From: Agromyces sp. ISL-38
GTDB taxonomy: Bacteria; Actinomycetota; Actinomycetes; Actinomycetales; Microbacteriaceae
Reading direction: 5' to 3'
Length of the DNA: 64,000 bases
Assembly: GCF_018613935.1 (NCBI RefSeq)
Contig: NZ_JAGGPF010000012.1
Span: 156,670-220,669, forward strand
Of the stretch, positions 41,396-49,488 are shown piece by piece. Numbering within the stretch: the stretch's first letter is position 1; each line of letters starts with the position of its first letter. The notes under the pieces were generated by a model. The model saw only the letters and a program-made list of their open reading frames with translations, was not told the origin of the DNA and did not search any database. The position numbers were made by a program, and so were the translations under genes.

Positions 41396-42184
41396 CTACT
41401 TCGGCTGCATCCGGATGCCGCCGTCGAGCCGGATGGTCTCGCCGTTCAGCATCGGGTTCGCGATGATCGACAGCACGAGCGCCGCGTACTCGCTCGGGTG
41501 CCCGAGCCGCGACGGATGCGGCACCTGGGCCTCGAGCGAGTCGCGCACCTCGGCGGACATGCCCGCCATCATGGGCGTCTCGAAGATGCCGGGAGCGATC
41601 GTCATGACCCGGATGAGGAGCCTCGAGAGGTCGCGGGCGAGCGGCAGCGTCATCGCGGCGACGCCGCCCTTCGAAGCGGAGTAGGCGGCTTGGCCGATCT
41701 GCCCGTCGAACGCCGCGACTGAGGAGGTGTTCACGATGACGCCGCGCTCGGCCGTATCGGGGCCGCCGGTCGCCCGCCCCGTCGCAGGTTCGTTCGCGGC
41801 CATCGACGCGGCGGCGAGACGTGTGACGTTGAACGTGCCGATGAGGTTCACCCGGATGGTGCGCTCGAAGACGTCGAGGGGCGCCGGCCCATCGCGTCCG
41901 ACGGTGCGGTTGGCGCTCACGATGCCGGCGCAGTTCACGGCGACGCGCAGCGGAGCGAGGCCTGCGGCCACCTCGATCGCGGCCTGCACCTCGGTTTCAC
42001 TCGTGACATCCGCCGCCACGAAGCGGGCACGATCGCCGAGCTCGGCCGCGACCTCGTCGCCGCGCGGGCCCGGAAGGTCGATGAGCACGACGGATGCCCC
42101 GCCGTCGACGAGTGCCTTCGCGGTCGCCCGCCCGAGGCCGGATGCGCCGCCCGTGACGATCGCCGATGCGCCCTCGAGTTCCAT
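41396..42184 (-). CDS. SDR family oxidoreductase, 3-hydroxyacyl-CoA dehydrogenase type II-like
   Basis: A 262-residue NAD(P)-dependent dehydrogenase. The cofactor motif is [11 protein letters not shown] near residue 12, followed by NCAGIV, the catalytic Ser in NTSSVAAF and YSASK. The pattern and the late ETPMMAGM segment resemble HSD17B10-like 3-hydroxyacyl-CoA dehydrogenases. It lies 42 nt downstream of a thiolase on the same strand, so the pair probably performs the last two steps of a beta-oxidation-type pathway. Confidence 0.88.
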   Translation of the reverse strand: MELEGASAIVTGGASGLGRATAKALVDGGASVVLIDLPGPRGDEVAAELGDRARFVAADVTSETEVQAAIEVAAGLAPLRVAVNCAGIVSANRTVGRDGPAPLDVFERTIRVNLIGTFNVTRLAAASMAANEPATGRATGGPDTAERGVIVNTSSVAAFDGQIGQAAYSASKGGVAAMTLPLARDLSRLLIRVMTIAPGIFETPMMAGMSAEVRDSLEAQVPHPSRLGHPSEYAALVLSIIANPMLNGETIRLDGGIRMQPK

Positions 42185-42226
42185 GTGTGGTGTCCTTTCG
42201 GTGGCGCGGTGTGGAGCGGGAACCCG

Positions 42227-43402
42227 TCAGACGCGCTCGATGATCGTGGCGTTGGCCATGCCGCCACCCTCGCACATCGTCTGCAGTCCATAGCGTCCGC
42301 CGCTCGCCTCGAGCTGGTTGACGAGGGTCGTGAGCAGTCGCGTTCCCGAGGAACCGAGCGCGTGGCCGAGGGCGATCGCGCCGCCGCGCGGGTTGAGCTT
42401 CGCGGCATCCGCACCGGTCTCGCGCAGCCAGGCGAGCGGCACGGAGGCGAACGCCTCGTTCACCTCGTAGACGTCGATGTCATCGTGCGTGAGGCGGGCG
42501 CGCTCGAGCACGCGAGCGGTCGCGGGGATCACGCCGGTGAGCATGAGCACCGGATCGCTGCCGACGACGGAGAACGAACGGAACCTCGCCCGGGGCGTGA
42601 ACCCAAGCTGCTCGGCGCGCTCGGTGCTCATGATGAGCGCGCCCGAGGCGCCATCGGTGAGCGGAGAGGAGTTGCCGGCAGTTATGCGCCATTCGAGGTC
42701 GGGGAATCGCTCGGCGAGCTCGTCGGTGCGGAACGCGGGCTTGAGCCCGGCGAGCGAGTCGACGGAGGTGTCGGGCCGCACCGTCTCGTCGGTGAGCGTG
42801 TCGACTCCGGCGACCGGCACGACTTCGCTCACGAAGGCGCCCGAGGACTGCGCGACGGCGGCGAGCGTGTGCGATCGTGCCGCGAAGTCGTCGAGCTCGG
42901 CTCGCGAGAACTCCCACTTCGCCGCGATGAGCTCGGCCGAGACGCCCTGGTTCACGAGTCCGTCGGGATAGCGGGCGCGGATGCGGTCGCCGTACGGATC
43001 GGCCCCCGCGGTGCTCGAGCCGAGGCGAACGCGGCTCATCGACTCGACACCGCACGCGATGACGATGTCGGCCTGGCCGGAGAGCACTGCCTGCGCGGCG
43101 AACGCCGCGGCCTGCTGGCTCGAGCCGCACTGCCGGTCGATCGTGGTACCCGGCACGGTGTCGGGGAAGCCCGCGGCGAGCAGCGCGTTGCGGGCGATGT
43201 TGTAGCTCTGCTCGCCGATCTGGCTGACGCATCCGCCGATCACATCGTCGACGAGGGCGGGATCGAGGTCGTTGCGCGAAATGAGGGCGTCGAGCACGTC
43301 GGCGAGGAGGTCGACGGGGTGGATGCCCGAGAGGATGCCTCCGGGCTTGCCACGCCCCACTGGCGTGCGAACGACGTCGACGATGACGGCTTCGGTGCTC
43401 AT
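42227..43402 (-). CDS. Acetyl-CoA C-acyltransferase (thiolase)
   Basis: Cleaves 3-ketoacyl-CoA with CoA, or the reverse. The 391-residue protein has the active-site Cys in DRQCGSSQQA near residue 91, NEAFASV, and the C-terminal GGAIALGHALGSSGTR with the catalytic His. However, the usual second CxG cysteine motif appears here as MCEGGGMA (near residue 380). It is paired with the downstream SDR. The start has a leaderless promoter layout. Confidence 0.92.
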   Translation of the reverse strand: MSTEAVIVDVVRTPVGRGKPGGILSGIHPVDLLADVLDALISRNDLDPALVDDVIGGCVSQIGEQSYNIARNALLAAGFPDTVPGTTIDRQCGSSQQAAAFAAQAVLSGQADIVIACGVESMSRVRLGSSTAGADPYGDRIRARYPDGLVNQGVSAELIAAKWEFSRAELDDFAARSHTLAAVAQSSGAFVSEVVPVAGVDTLTDETVRPDTSVDSLAGLKPAFRTDELAERFPDLEWRITAGNSSPLTDGASGALIMSTERAEQLGFTPRARFRSFSVVGSDPVLMLTGVIPATARVLERARLTHDDIDVYEVNEAFASVPLAWLRETGADAAKLNPRGGAIALGHALGSSGTRLLTTLVNQLEASGGRYGLQTMCEGGGMANATIIERV

Positions 43403-43408
43403 GCGTCA

Positions 43409-43414
43409 AGACTA
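43409..43414 (-). promoter_or_regulatory. Leaderless -10 box for the thiolase
   Basis: On the minus strand TAGTCT is followed by 6 nt and ATG 43402. Confidence 0.45.
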
Positions 43415-43471
43415 CGTCGGGTCGCGGAATCGACGGATTCCCCGGAGCGAGGCGCGCCCCCGAGGCTGCGT

Positions 43472-43783
43472 TCAGGCCGCGGTGTCGGGCACGTCGTCGA
43501 CGAAGCTGATGTTGTAGACCGCGACTCGCTGCGGGAGCCCGTCGAAGATCGCGGCACGCGGCTCCGACGCCAGGTACTCCGCTTCGATGCGCAGGAATTC
43601 GTCGCGATCGCCCGGAGTGCTGACCGCCCAGACGAATTCGTTCGACTCGCGGATGCCGTAGGCGAACTCGATCGCGAATCCGGCGGCCGGCCGCACGATG
43701 GGCATCGACCCCTGCCACCACTCGACGAAGTCGTCGTACTCTCCATCGACGAGCGTGTACCGGCGCAACTGGATCGTCTTCAC
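43472..43783 (-). CDS. NIPSNAP-like small protein
   Basis: A 103-residue protein beginning VKTIQLRRYTLVDGEYDDFVEWW, the typical start of bacterial NIPSNAP/dimeric alpha-beta barrel proteins. These often act in small-molecule metabolism without a defined reaction. GTG 43783 is preferred because it overlaps the stop of the nuclease remnant by GTGA; ATG 43792 is an alternative. It ends 69 nt before the thiolase start. Confidence 0.75.
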   Translation of the reverse strand: MKTIQLRRYTLVDGEYDDFVEWWQGSMPIVRPAAGFAIEFAYGIRESNEFVWAVSTPGDRDEFLRIEAEYLASEPRAAIFDGLPQRVAVYNISFVDDVPDTAA

Positions 43784-43920
43784 CCGATCCATTCTGCCGT
43801 GCGCCGGCGGCGGGCGGCGACGAGCGAGGCGACCTTCACGTCGACGACGACGGCGAAGTGGTCGGAGGCCCACACGCCATCGACCGGCCGATCGCCGATC
43901 TGTCGTGAGGTGACGCCGGT
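43780..43920 (-). pseudogene. C-terminal remnant of an endonuclease/exonuclease/phosphatase protein
   Basis: In one minus-strand frame 46 codons read through DRPVDGVWASDHFAVVVDV to a TGA at 43780-43782. SDHFAV is the terminal catalytic motif of EEP-fold hydrolases. Two TGA codons lie directly upstream (43921-43926) and no start is available, so the front of the gene is gone. Its stop overlaps the NIPSNAP GTG start (GTGA), the relic of an operon junction. The remnant marks the left edge of a disrupted region. Confidence 0.7.
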
Positions 43921-43977
43921 TCATCACGGCGGCGGCTCCGAATCGAGACCGGCGCTACCCGCGTGGGCGGCCCGTGC

Positions 43978-44106
43978 TCATACGAAGGTTCCAACTGCGA
44001 GGACAACGAGGACCGATGTCAGGAATGCCAACAGCAGCCCGCCGGCCGCTCGATCGGTGAGCTGGTCTGCAAGACGCACCGGGCGAGATTCAGTTCGTTC
44101 GTTCAT
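43978..44106 (-). CDS. 42-residue single-pass membrane peptide
   Basis: A short gene starting MNERTESRPVRLADQL with one hydrophobic helix (about residues 22-41, GGLLLAFLTSVLVVL core). It is preceded by an exceptionally strong ribosome site, GGAGGAGGAGG, a few bases before ATG 44106. Such signals are unusual without translation, so I consider it real. No homologous family is recognised. It sits in the low-density junction between the NIPSNAP gene and the AraC gene. Confidence 0.6.
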   Translation of the reverse strand: MNERTESRPVRLADQLTDRAAGGLLLAFLTSVLVVLAVGTFV

Positions 44107-44188
44107 CGTCCTCCTCCTCCTGCAGCGGCATCTTGAACCCCAGATGTCCCGCTCACGGTACGCGGCAATCGGCGGAAGTGGAGCAGGG

Positions 44189-44217
44189 TTGACGTTGCTG
44201 GAATCACTTCGTTATAG
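44189..44217 (+). promoter_or_regulatory. Strong consensus promoter
   Basis: TTGACG (44189-44194), 17 nt, TTATAG (44212-44217): the most consensus-like promoter seen in the window. It points toward the AraC gene, with about 215 nt of leader that contains a 36-codon open frame (44233-44343). The local GC content is lower than in the neighbouring genes. Confidence 0.55.
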
Positions 44218-44393
44218 GACGGGGGGACGGAAATGCAGGAGCTCTTCGATCATGAACCGGCATACTCGGCGATAGTGCCGAATCTCCTGCGGCGCGCGCG
44301 CAACGCTCCACGCGGTCGGCGCACCGCGAGCGCCCGCTGGTAGGCGAGAGGGTCTCGGGGCGGACCGTCGCCTGCTATGCTCCCCGTCACCGG

Positions 44394-44405
44394 ATCGTAT
44401 ACAAC
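44394..44405. promoter_or_regulatory. GntR-type operator candidate upstream of the AraC gene
   Basis: ATCGTATACAAC matches the perfect palindrome ATCGTATACGAT at 56073 in 10 of 12 positions. It lies just past a TATGCT -10 box (44376-44381), so bound protein would hinder AraC-gene transcription. Confidence 0.4.
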
Positions 44406-44439
44406 GCCGTCGCGTTCCGAGCATCTCCGAGGTGAACCC

Positions 44440-45402
44440 GTGCACAGCTCCCCTGCAATCCCCCTGACCAGCCCCGGCCCGGTCTCGACCATCCTCGCCC
44501 GCGACTTCTCGACGTTCCGCACTGCGGTGTCGGAGTCGTTCGTGCCGCTGCAGGTGACGAGCGATCATCCCGAGCCGTTTCGGGGCGTCATCCGCTCCGC
44601 CGGAGTCGACGAGGTGCACGTGAACGAAGTGCGCGCCACCGACCACGTCGTCGAGCGCACCCCCGAGCTCATCGCTCGCGGCGACCGGTCGTACTTCAAG
44701 CTGAGCCTCATGCTCGCGGGCACCGGCCTGCTGATCCAGGACGACCGTGAAGCACTGCTCCAGCCCGGCGATCTCGCCGTGTACGACACCAACCGACCGT
44801 ATTCGCTCGTCTTCGACGAGGAGTTCCGCACGATGGTCGTCATGTTCCCGAAGCACCTCCTCGACCTTCCCCCCGACGTCGTCGGCCAGCTCACCGCCGT
44901 GCGGATGTCGGGCTCCGAAGGCGTCGGCGCGCTCATCGTGCCGTACCTCACCCAGCTCGCGGGCAACCTCGAGCAACTGCGCGGATCGACCGGCGTGCGG
45001 CTCACGCACAGCGCGCTCGACCTCGTCACGACGCTCTTCGCGCGCGAGCTCGACCTCGACCGCACGGGGACCGACCCGCATCAGGCCCTCATGCAGCGCA
45101 TCCGTGCCTACATCGACGAGCACCTCGCGTCGATTGAGCTCGGTCCAGGAACGATCGCGGCCGCGCACTTCATCTCGACCCGGCACCTGCACGGCCTGTT
45201 CCAGTCGCAGGGCACCACGGTCTCGACGTGGATCCGCACCCGGCGGCTCGAGCGCTGCCGCCGCGACCTGATGAACCCCCTGTATGCCGATCGGCCGGTC
45301 GCGGCCATCGCGGCACGCTGGGGCTTCGTCGACGCGGCGCACTTCAGCCGCGCGTTCAAGACCGCCTACGGCCAGGCCCCCAGCGAGCTTCGCGCCCGCT
45401 GA
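44440..45402 (+). CDS. AraC family transcriptional regulator
   Basis: A 320-residue regulator with an AraC-like ligand-binding domain (about 20-190, including ELIARGDRSYFKLSLML and LLQPGDLAVYDTNRPY) and a C-terminal double HTH (about 215-320, ending RWGFVDAAHFSRAFKTAYG). This is the FeaR/NphR-like architecture often linked to aromatic amine and aromatic acid genes. GTG 44440 has GAGGTG upstream. It heads the island and faces the alcohol dehydrogenase operon. Repeated TTGACCG sites nearby may be its targets. Confidence 0.9.
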   Translation: MHSSPAIPLTSPGPVSTILARDFSTFRTAVSESFVPLQVTSDHPEPFRGVIRSAGVDEVHVNEVRATDHVVERTPELIARGDRSYFKLSLMLAGTGLLIQDDREALLQPGDLAVYDTNRPYSLVFDEEFRTMVVMFPKHLLDLPPDVVGQLTAVRMSGSEGVGALIVPYLTQLAGNLEQLRGSTGVRLTHSALDLVTTLFARELDLDRTGTDPHQALMQRIRAYIDEHLASIELGPGTIAAAHFISTRHLHGLFQSQGTTVSTWIRTRRLERCRRDLMNPLYADRPVAAIAARWGFVDAAHFSRAFKTAYGQAPSELRAR

Positions 45403-45444
45403 CGTACCCGGCGACGACACGAGCTTGTTCCCCGCGGCACGGGG

Positions 45445-45484
45445 ATTGACCGGCGGCGCACGATCGCTCCCGGCGCATTGAGCG
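45445..45484. promoter_or_regulatory. Candidate AraC half-sites before the dehydrogenase operon
   Basis: ATTGACCG (45445-45452) and ATTGAGCG (45477-45484) are direct repeats 32 bp apart, about three helical turns. The first matches the inverse complement of the CGGTCAAC repeats at 54546-54574. Confidence 0.35.
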
Positions 45485-45556
45485 CCCGACCCTATCGGCC
45501 CGAGCATGGTCGTGGGACGGCACCCCGCCGCTCCCGCACATCGCCGAAGGAGCCGG

Positions 45557-46687
45557 ATGCCGGGCCTCCCCACTCTCACGTCGAGTCGACAGGTCGTCTT
45601 CGAGGCGCCCGACGAGATCGCCCTCGTGCACCAGCCGGTGCCGCCGGTCGGCATCGACGACCTCCTCCTGCGGGTCGTGCGCGTCGGAATCTGCGCGACC
45701 GACCTGCACCTGCTCGCCGGCCACATCGGCGACCCGTTCCCGCTCGTGCCCGGCCACGAGTTCGTCGGAGAGGTCGCCGCGATCGGCGCCGACGCCGCAC
45801 GGCGCCGGGGCCTGGAACCCGGAGACCGCATCGCCGTGGAGATGCTGCTGCCGTGCCGCTCGTGCGGACGATGCCGCGAGGGCCGGTACAACCTGTGCGA
45901 GGCCGACGACCCGGCCGCGGGACTCGGTCGCGGCCGGCAGTACGGCGTCAACATCCCGCGCACCGTCGAACCCGGCCTCTGGGGAGGCTACGCAGACATG
46001 CTCCTCGTGCCCGCCGAGGCCATCACGCACCGGCTGCCGGCGACCCTGCCCTGGGACGACGCGGTGCTCGTCGAGCCCCTCGCCGTCGCATTCCGCGCGG
46101 TCCACCGCTCCCGGCTCGCCCCGGGCGAGACCGTGGTGGTCATCGGACCCGGGCCGGTCGGCATCCTCACCGCGGCCGCGGCGCGCTCCGCGGGCGCGGG
46201 CCGGATCGTGGTGATCGGCACGCGCGACGAGCGCCTCGCGCTCGCCCGTCTCTTCGGCGCCGACTCCGTCGTCAACTCGCGTTCGGAGGACGTCGAGGCC
46301 GCCGTCCGAGCTGCACTCGGCGGTCGCCTCGCCGACGTCGTCGTCGAGATCGCCGGTGTGCCCGAGGCCCAGCAGCAGGCGGTCGCGCTCGCTCGGCGCG
46401 GTGGTCGCGTGGTGCTCGCCGGCGCGTGCGGTGCGGGCGTCCCGGTCACGTTCCTCGCCGACGAGCAGTTGCTCACCCGCGAGATCGACGTGCTCCCATC
46501 GTTCCTCTCCGCCGGCGGGTTCGAACCGGCCGTCGCGATGCTCGGTCGCGGCGAGTTCCCATTCTCGTCGCTCGTGACCCATCGATTCGCGCTCGAAGAA
46601 GTGGCCGAGGCGTACCGGGTCGTCGCGTCACGCGACGGCGGCGTCGTCAAGGCCGTGCTCGACCCGACCCGAGGCGATGTCGTATGA
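45557..46687 (+). CDS. Zinc-dependent alcohol dehydrogenase (MDR family)
   Basis: A 376-residue medium-chain dehydrogenase. Catalytic zinc ligands are in ICATDLH and GHEFVGE, and the structural zinc Cys set in CRSCGRCREGRYNLC is complete. The cofactor loop is VVIGPGPVGIL. AAGGAG precedes ATG 45557. It resembles threonine/sorbitol-dehydrogenase-like enzymes. In this island it probably oxidises a secondary or aromatic alcohol. The stop overlaps a truncated SDR (ATGA). Confidence 0.9.
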   Translation: MPGLPTLTSSRQVVFEAPDEIALVHQPVPPVGIDDLLLRVVRVGICATDLHLLAGHIGDPFPLVPGHEFVGEVAAIGADAARRRGLEPGDRIAVEMLLPCRSCGRCREGRYNLCEADDPAAGLGRGRQYGVNIPRTVEPGLWGGYADMLLVPAEAITHRLPATLPWDDAVLVEPLAVAFRAVHRSRLAPGETVVVIGPGPVGILTAAAARSAGAGRIVVIGTRDERLALARLFGADSVVNSRSEDVEAAVRAALGGRLADVVVEIAGVPEAQQQAVALARRGGRVVLAGACGAGVPVTFLADEQLLTREIDVLPSFLSAGGFEPAVAMLGRGEFPFSSLVTHRFALEEVAEAYRVVASRDGGVVKAVLDPTRGDVV

Positions 46688-46791
46688 CGCCGCGCACTCG
46701 CGATCGGTTCGCCGGGCGGGTGGCAGCCGACGACGCCGGCTCCTGTCACGGAACCGATCTGCTGATCGACGGCGGCTACAGCCTGCGCTGA
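46684..46791 (+). pseudogene. C-terminal remnant of an SDR dehydrogenase
   Basis: Only 35 codons remain. They end GTDLLIDGGYSLR, the standard C-terminal strand of SDR enzymes (usually VTGTDLLVDGG). The first 20 residues show no SDR fold, and an SDR normally needs about 250. It overlaps the alcohol dehydrogenase stop by ATGA, so it may still be translated as a short peptide. It indicates an internal deletion in an ancestral operon. Confidence 0.7.
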
Positions 46792-46838
46792 GCCGCAACC
46801 CAGCCCCGACGCCACGGAACACCTCGGAAGGAACCACC

Positions 46839-47648
46839 ATGACCGACATCGCAACGCCGCCCGTCGAGGGCGAGGAGGAGTGGCACACGTACGACGAGTT
46901 CGCAGCAGGGATCGACACCTATCGCCTGCCGAGCGTCTCGCTCGCGGGCCGCAGACTCGCACTCACCCTCGACGATGGCACCCGGCTCACGCTCGAATTC
47001 GGCGACGAGACCGTCGCCTGGTCGGCCTCGGGCGCGATCGTGCAGGCCCCAGGCACGACCGAGCCGTTCGACGCCGTCGCCGTGCGCGACGACGTCTTCT
47101 TCGTGACCGTCGCCTTCGAGAGCCGCGAGCGCGAGTCTCTCACCGTCGTGTTCTCGACGACCACGCATCGCGCGATCGCGGTGCTCAGCCACATCGACGA
47201 GGAGGAGACCCCGGAAACGCCGCTCGTGCGGCAGACGTTCTGGGCGGGCACCACCGACGGCGGCGACCCCACGGGAATCGTCCCGGCCCCGAGCCGCGAC
47301 CTCATCGGCAAGCGCAATGTCTACCGATACAGCCCTGAGCACCTCTACGAGCACGTCTACGTCTCGAGCCTCCGCTACGCCTGGCAATGCCTCGAGGGCG
47401 TGCAGCGCGGTCACGGCGACATGGACCTCTCGACAGTGTGGAAGTTCGACGACGGACTCTACCTGTTCTGCTTCCGCGAGTTCCGCATCGCGGTCGCGAG
47501 CGTGTGGCTGCACGACCTCGGCTACCAGCTCATGACCACCGGGAACTTCCTCGGGCTCACGGGCGACGGGCGATCCGAGCACTCGCGGGCCGGCGGCCAC
47601 ATCTACCCCCTCGGCTCGGTGTCGTATCCCGACGCCCAGCCCGTCTGA
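46839..47648 (+). CDS. MoaF-like (monoamine regulon) protein
   Basis: A 269-residue protein with N- and C-terminal beta-barrel halves like MoaF of the Klebsiella monoamine (tyramine) regulon. Landmarks are LAGRRLALTLDDGTRLTLEF in the first half and LIGKRNVYRYSPEHLYEHVYVSS in the second, separated by a linker near residue 150. GGAAGGA precedes ATG 46839. Its biochemical role is unknown, but its family name and position support an aromatic amine or alcohol catabolic setting. Confidence 0.8.
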   Translation: MTDIATPPVEGEEEWHTYDEFAAGIDTYRLPSVSLAGRRLALTLDDGTRLTLEFGDETVAWSASGAIVQAPGTTEPFDAVAVRDDVFFVTVAFESRERESLTVVFSTTTHRAIAVLSHIDEEETPETPLVRQTFWAGTTDGGDPTGIVPAPSRDLIGKRNVYRYSPEHLYEHVYVSSLRYAWQCLEGVQRGHGDMDLSTVWKFDDGLYLFCFREFRIAVASVWLHDLGYQLMTTGNFLGLTGDGRSEHSRAGGHIYPLGSVSYPDAQPV

Positions 47649-47659
47649 ACGGAGCCGTC

Positions 47660-48055
47660 ATGAACCACAATGCGCAGATCATCGCCGACCACTACGCGGC
47701 CTCCGGCCGAGGCGACCTCACGGGCATGATCGCCCCCTTCGCCGCCGACATCCGCTGGACCGAGGCCGCCGGGTTCCCCTACGCGGGAACGTACGTCGGA
47801 CCGCAGTCGGTCGCCGAGCACGTCTTCAAGCGCATCCACGACGAGTGGGACGACTACACCGTCGCGATCGACGAGCTCATCGACGGCGGCGACACCGTCG
47901 TGGGAATCGGCACCTACTCGGGCACGAACAAGTTCACGGGGCGCTCCTTCGCGGCCCGCGTCGCGCACGTCTGGCGGCTCGCCGGCGGCGAGGTGGTCGC
48001 CTTCGAGCAGTTCACGGACACCGAGCTCGTCAACCGGGCGATCGGCGACGACTGA
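47660..48055 (+). CDS. NTF2/SnoaL-like small protein
   Basis: A 131-residue alpha+beta cone protein of the nuclear transport factor 2 superfamily. The pattern MNHNAQIIADHYAASGRGDL, IRWTEAAGFPYAG, and a final strand VVAFEQFTDT is typical. Such proteins include ketosteroid isomerases, hydratases and ligand binders. It starts 12 nt after the MoaF-like gene and is probably co-transcribed. The catalytic function cannot be assigned. Confidence 0.85.
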   Translation: MNHNAQIIADHYAASGRGDLTGMIAPFAADIRWTEAAGFPYAGTYVGPQSVAEHVFKRIHDEWDDYTVAIDELIDGGDTVVGIGTYSGTNKFTGRSFAARVAHVWRLAGGEVVAFEQFTDTELVNRAIGDD

Positions 48056-48221
48056 GCCGCCCGACGCGGTGCCCGGAGAAGCAAGCGTCGTGCGCTGCAC
48101 GGCATTCAATCGCCCCCGTCGCCGCACGAGACTGCAATCACACAGCACCAACGTCGGTCCGTCCCGGTCCGACGACGGATGCCGCGGGCCCGCCCTGCGG
48201 CGATCGAGAGGCAGGGATTCA

Positions 48222-49397
48222 ATGAAGAGACACCTGATCGGCACCGCGGTCCTCACGGCGGCCGCGCTCATGCTCAGCGGCTGCGCCGGCGACGCGACCG
48301 GCGAGGGCTCCCCCATCGTGGTGGGCTCCGTCAACACCAAGAGCGGCCCGGCGACGTTCCCCGAGGCATCCCTCGCGGCCGCGGCCGTGTTCGACGCGTA
48401 CAACAAGGCCGGCGGGCTCGACGGACGCACGATCGACTACCGGTCGCTCGACGACAAGGGCGACCCGGCGAGCGCGTCGGCGGCGGCGCGAGAGCTCGTC
48501 GGCAGCGACGAGGCCGTGGCGATGGTGGGATCCGCGAGCCTCATCGAGTGCGAGATCAACGCCCCCTACTACGAGCAGGAGCAGATCCTCTCGATCCCGG
48601 GGGTCGGCGTCGACACCGGATGCTTCGACACGCCCAACATCTCTCCCGCCAACGTAGGCCCCTTCAACGACATGACGCTCACCCTGTACCACGGGTCCGA
48701 GGTGCTCGGCCTCGACGACATCTGCGTGCTCCTCGAGATCGCCGGATCGACGCGTCCGACCTACCAGGCCGCGATCGACCGCTGGACTGAGATCACCGGC
48801 AAGAAGCCCCTCTATATCGACGACACGGTGCCATACGGGGCATCCGACTACACGCCCTACATCGTGAAGGCGAAGGACGCCGGGTGCGGCGCCCTCGCGG
48901 TCAACCCGGTCGAGCCCGACGCGATCGGCCAGGTCAAGGCCGCCGCGGCCCAGGGCTGGGACGACGTCACCTGGCTCTACCTCACGAGCGTCTACAGCGA
49001 GAACTTCGCGGCGGCCGTCGACGACGCCGGCGCGGGCATCTACGTGCCTGCCGAGTTCTACCCCTTCACCGACGCGGAGAGCGACATCAACTCGGAGTGG
49101 CGCGACCTCATGAACGCCAGTGACATCCCGCTCACCTCGTTCAGCCAGGGCGGATTCCTCGCCGCGAAGTACTTCATCGAGGTGCTCGAGGGCATCGACG
49201 GCGACATCACGCGCGAGTCGGTGACCAAGGCGCTGCACGACATGAAGCCGATCGAGAACCCGATGGTGGGCACGCCGTACGTCTTCGGCACCGCCGACAC
49301 CCACGCCGACAACACCGCGGGCTGGCCGATCAAGCTCACGTCGGGCACGAACGCCTGGGAGTCCGACGGCGAGGACTGGATCGTCCTCCCCGAGTGA
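48222..49397 (+). CDS. ABC transporter substrate-binding lipoprotein (branched-chain amino acid/aromatic type)
   Basis: Captures the ligand for the Liv-type importer encoded next. The 391-residue protein has a lipoprotein signal (lipobox LSGC near residue 21) and a type I periplasmic-binding fold: VVGSVNTKSGP at the start, AYNKAGGLDGRTIDY, and YDD-like hinge segments. This family (Peripla_BP_6) binds amino acids, amides and aromatic acids. Given the neighbours, an aromatic acid, alcohol or amine is likely. The 166-nt gap before it shows no clear promoter. Confidence 0.9.
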   Translation: MKRHLIGTAVLTAAALMLSGCAGDATGEGSPIVVGSVNTKSGPATFPEASLAAAAVFDAYNKAGGLDGRTIDYRSLDDKGDPASASAAARELVGSDEAVAMVGSASLIECEINAPYYEQEQILSIPGVGVDTGCFDTPNISPANVGPFNDMTLTLYHGSEVLGLDDICVLLEIAGSTRPTYQAAIDRWTEITGKKPLYIDDTVPYGASDYTPYIVKAKDAGCGALAVNPVEPDAIGQVKAAAAQGWDDVTWLYLTSVYSENFAAAVDDAGAGIYVPAEFYPFTDAESDINSEWRDLMNASDIPLTSFSQGGFLAAKYFIEVLEGIDGDITRESVTKALHDMKPIENPMVGTPYVFGTADTHADNTAGWPIKLTSGTNAWESDGEDWIVLPE

Positions 49398-49488
49398 CGC
49401 AACGGTCGGGCCGGCACGGATGCGGCCGGCCCGACCGCTCACCAGCCGCGGGTCTCCACGGCCCCACACCTCCAGGAAGGACCCCGCA

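Noticed and set aside
44233..44343. 36-codon open frame upstream of the AraC gene as a confirmed gene
   Set aside because: It has a plausible promoter but no homology, weak codon bias and only a loose ribosome site, so it is kept as a finding only.
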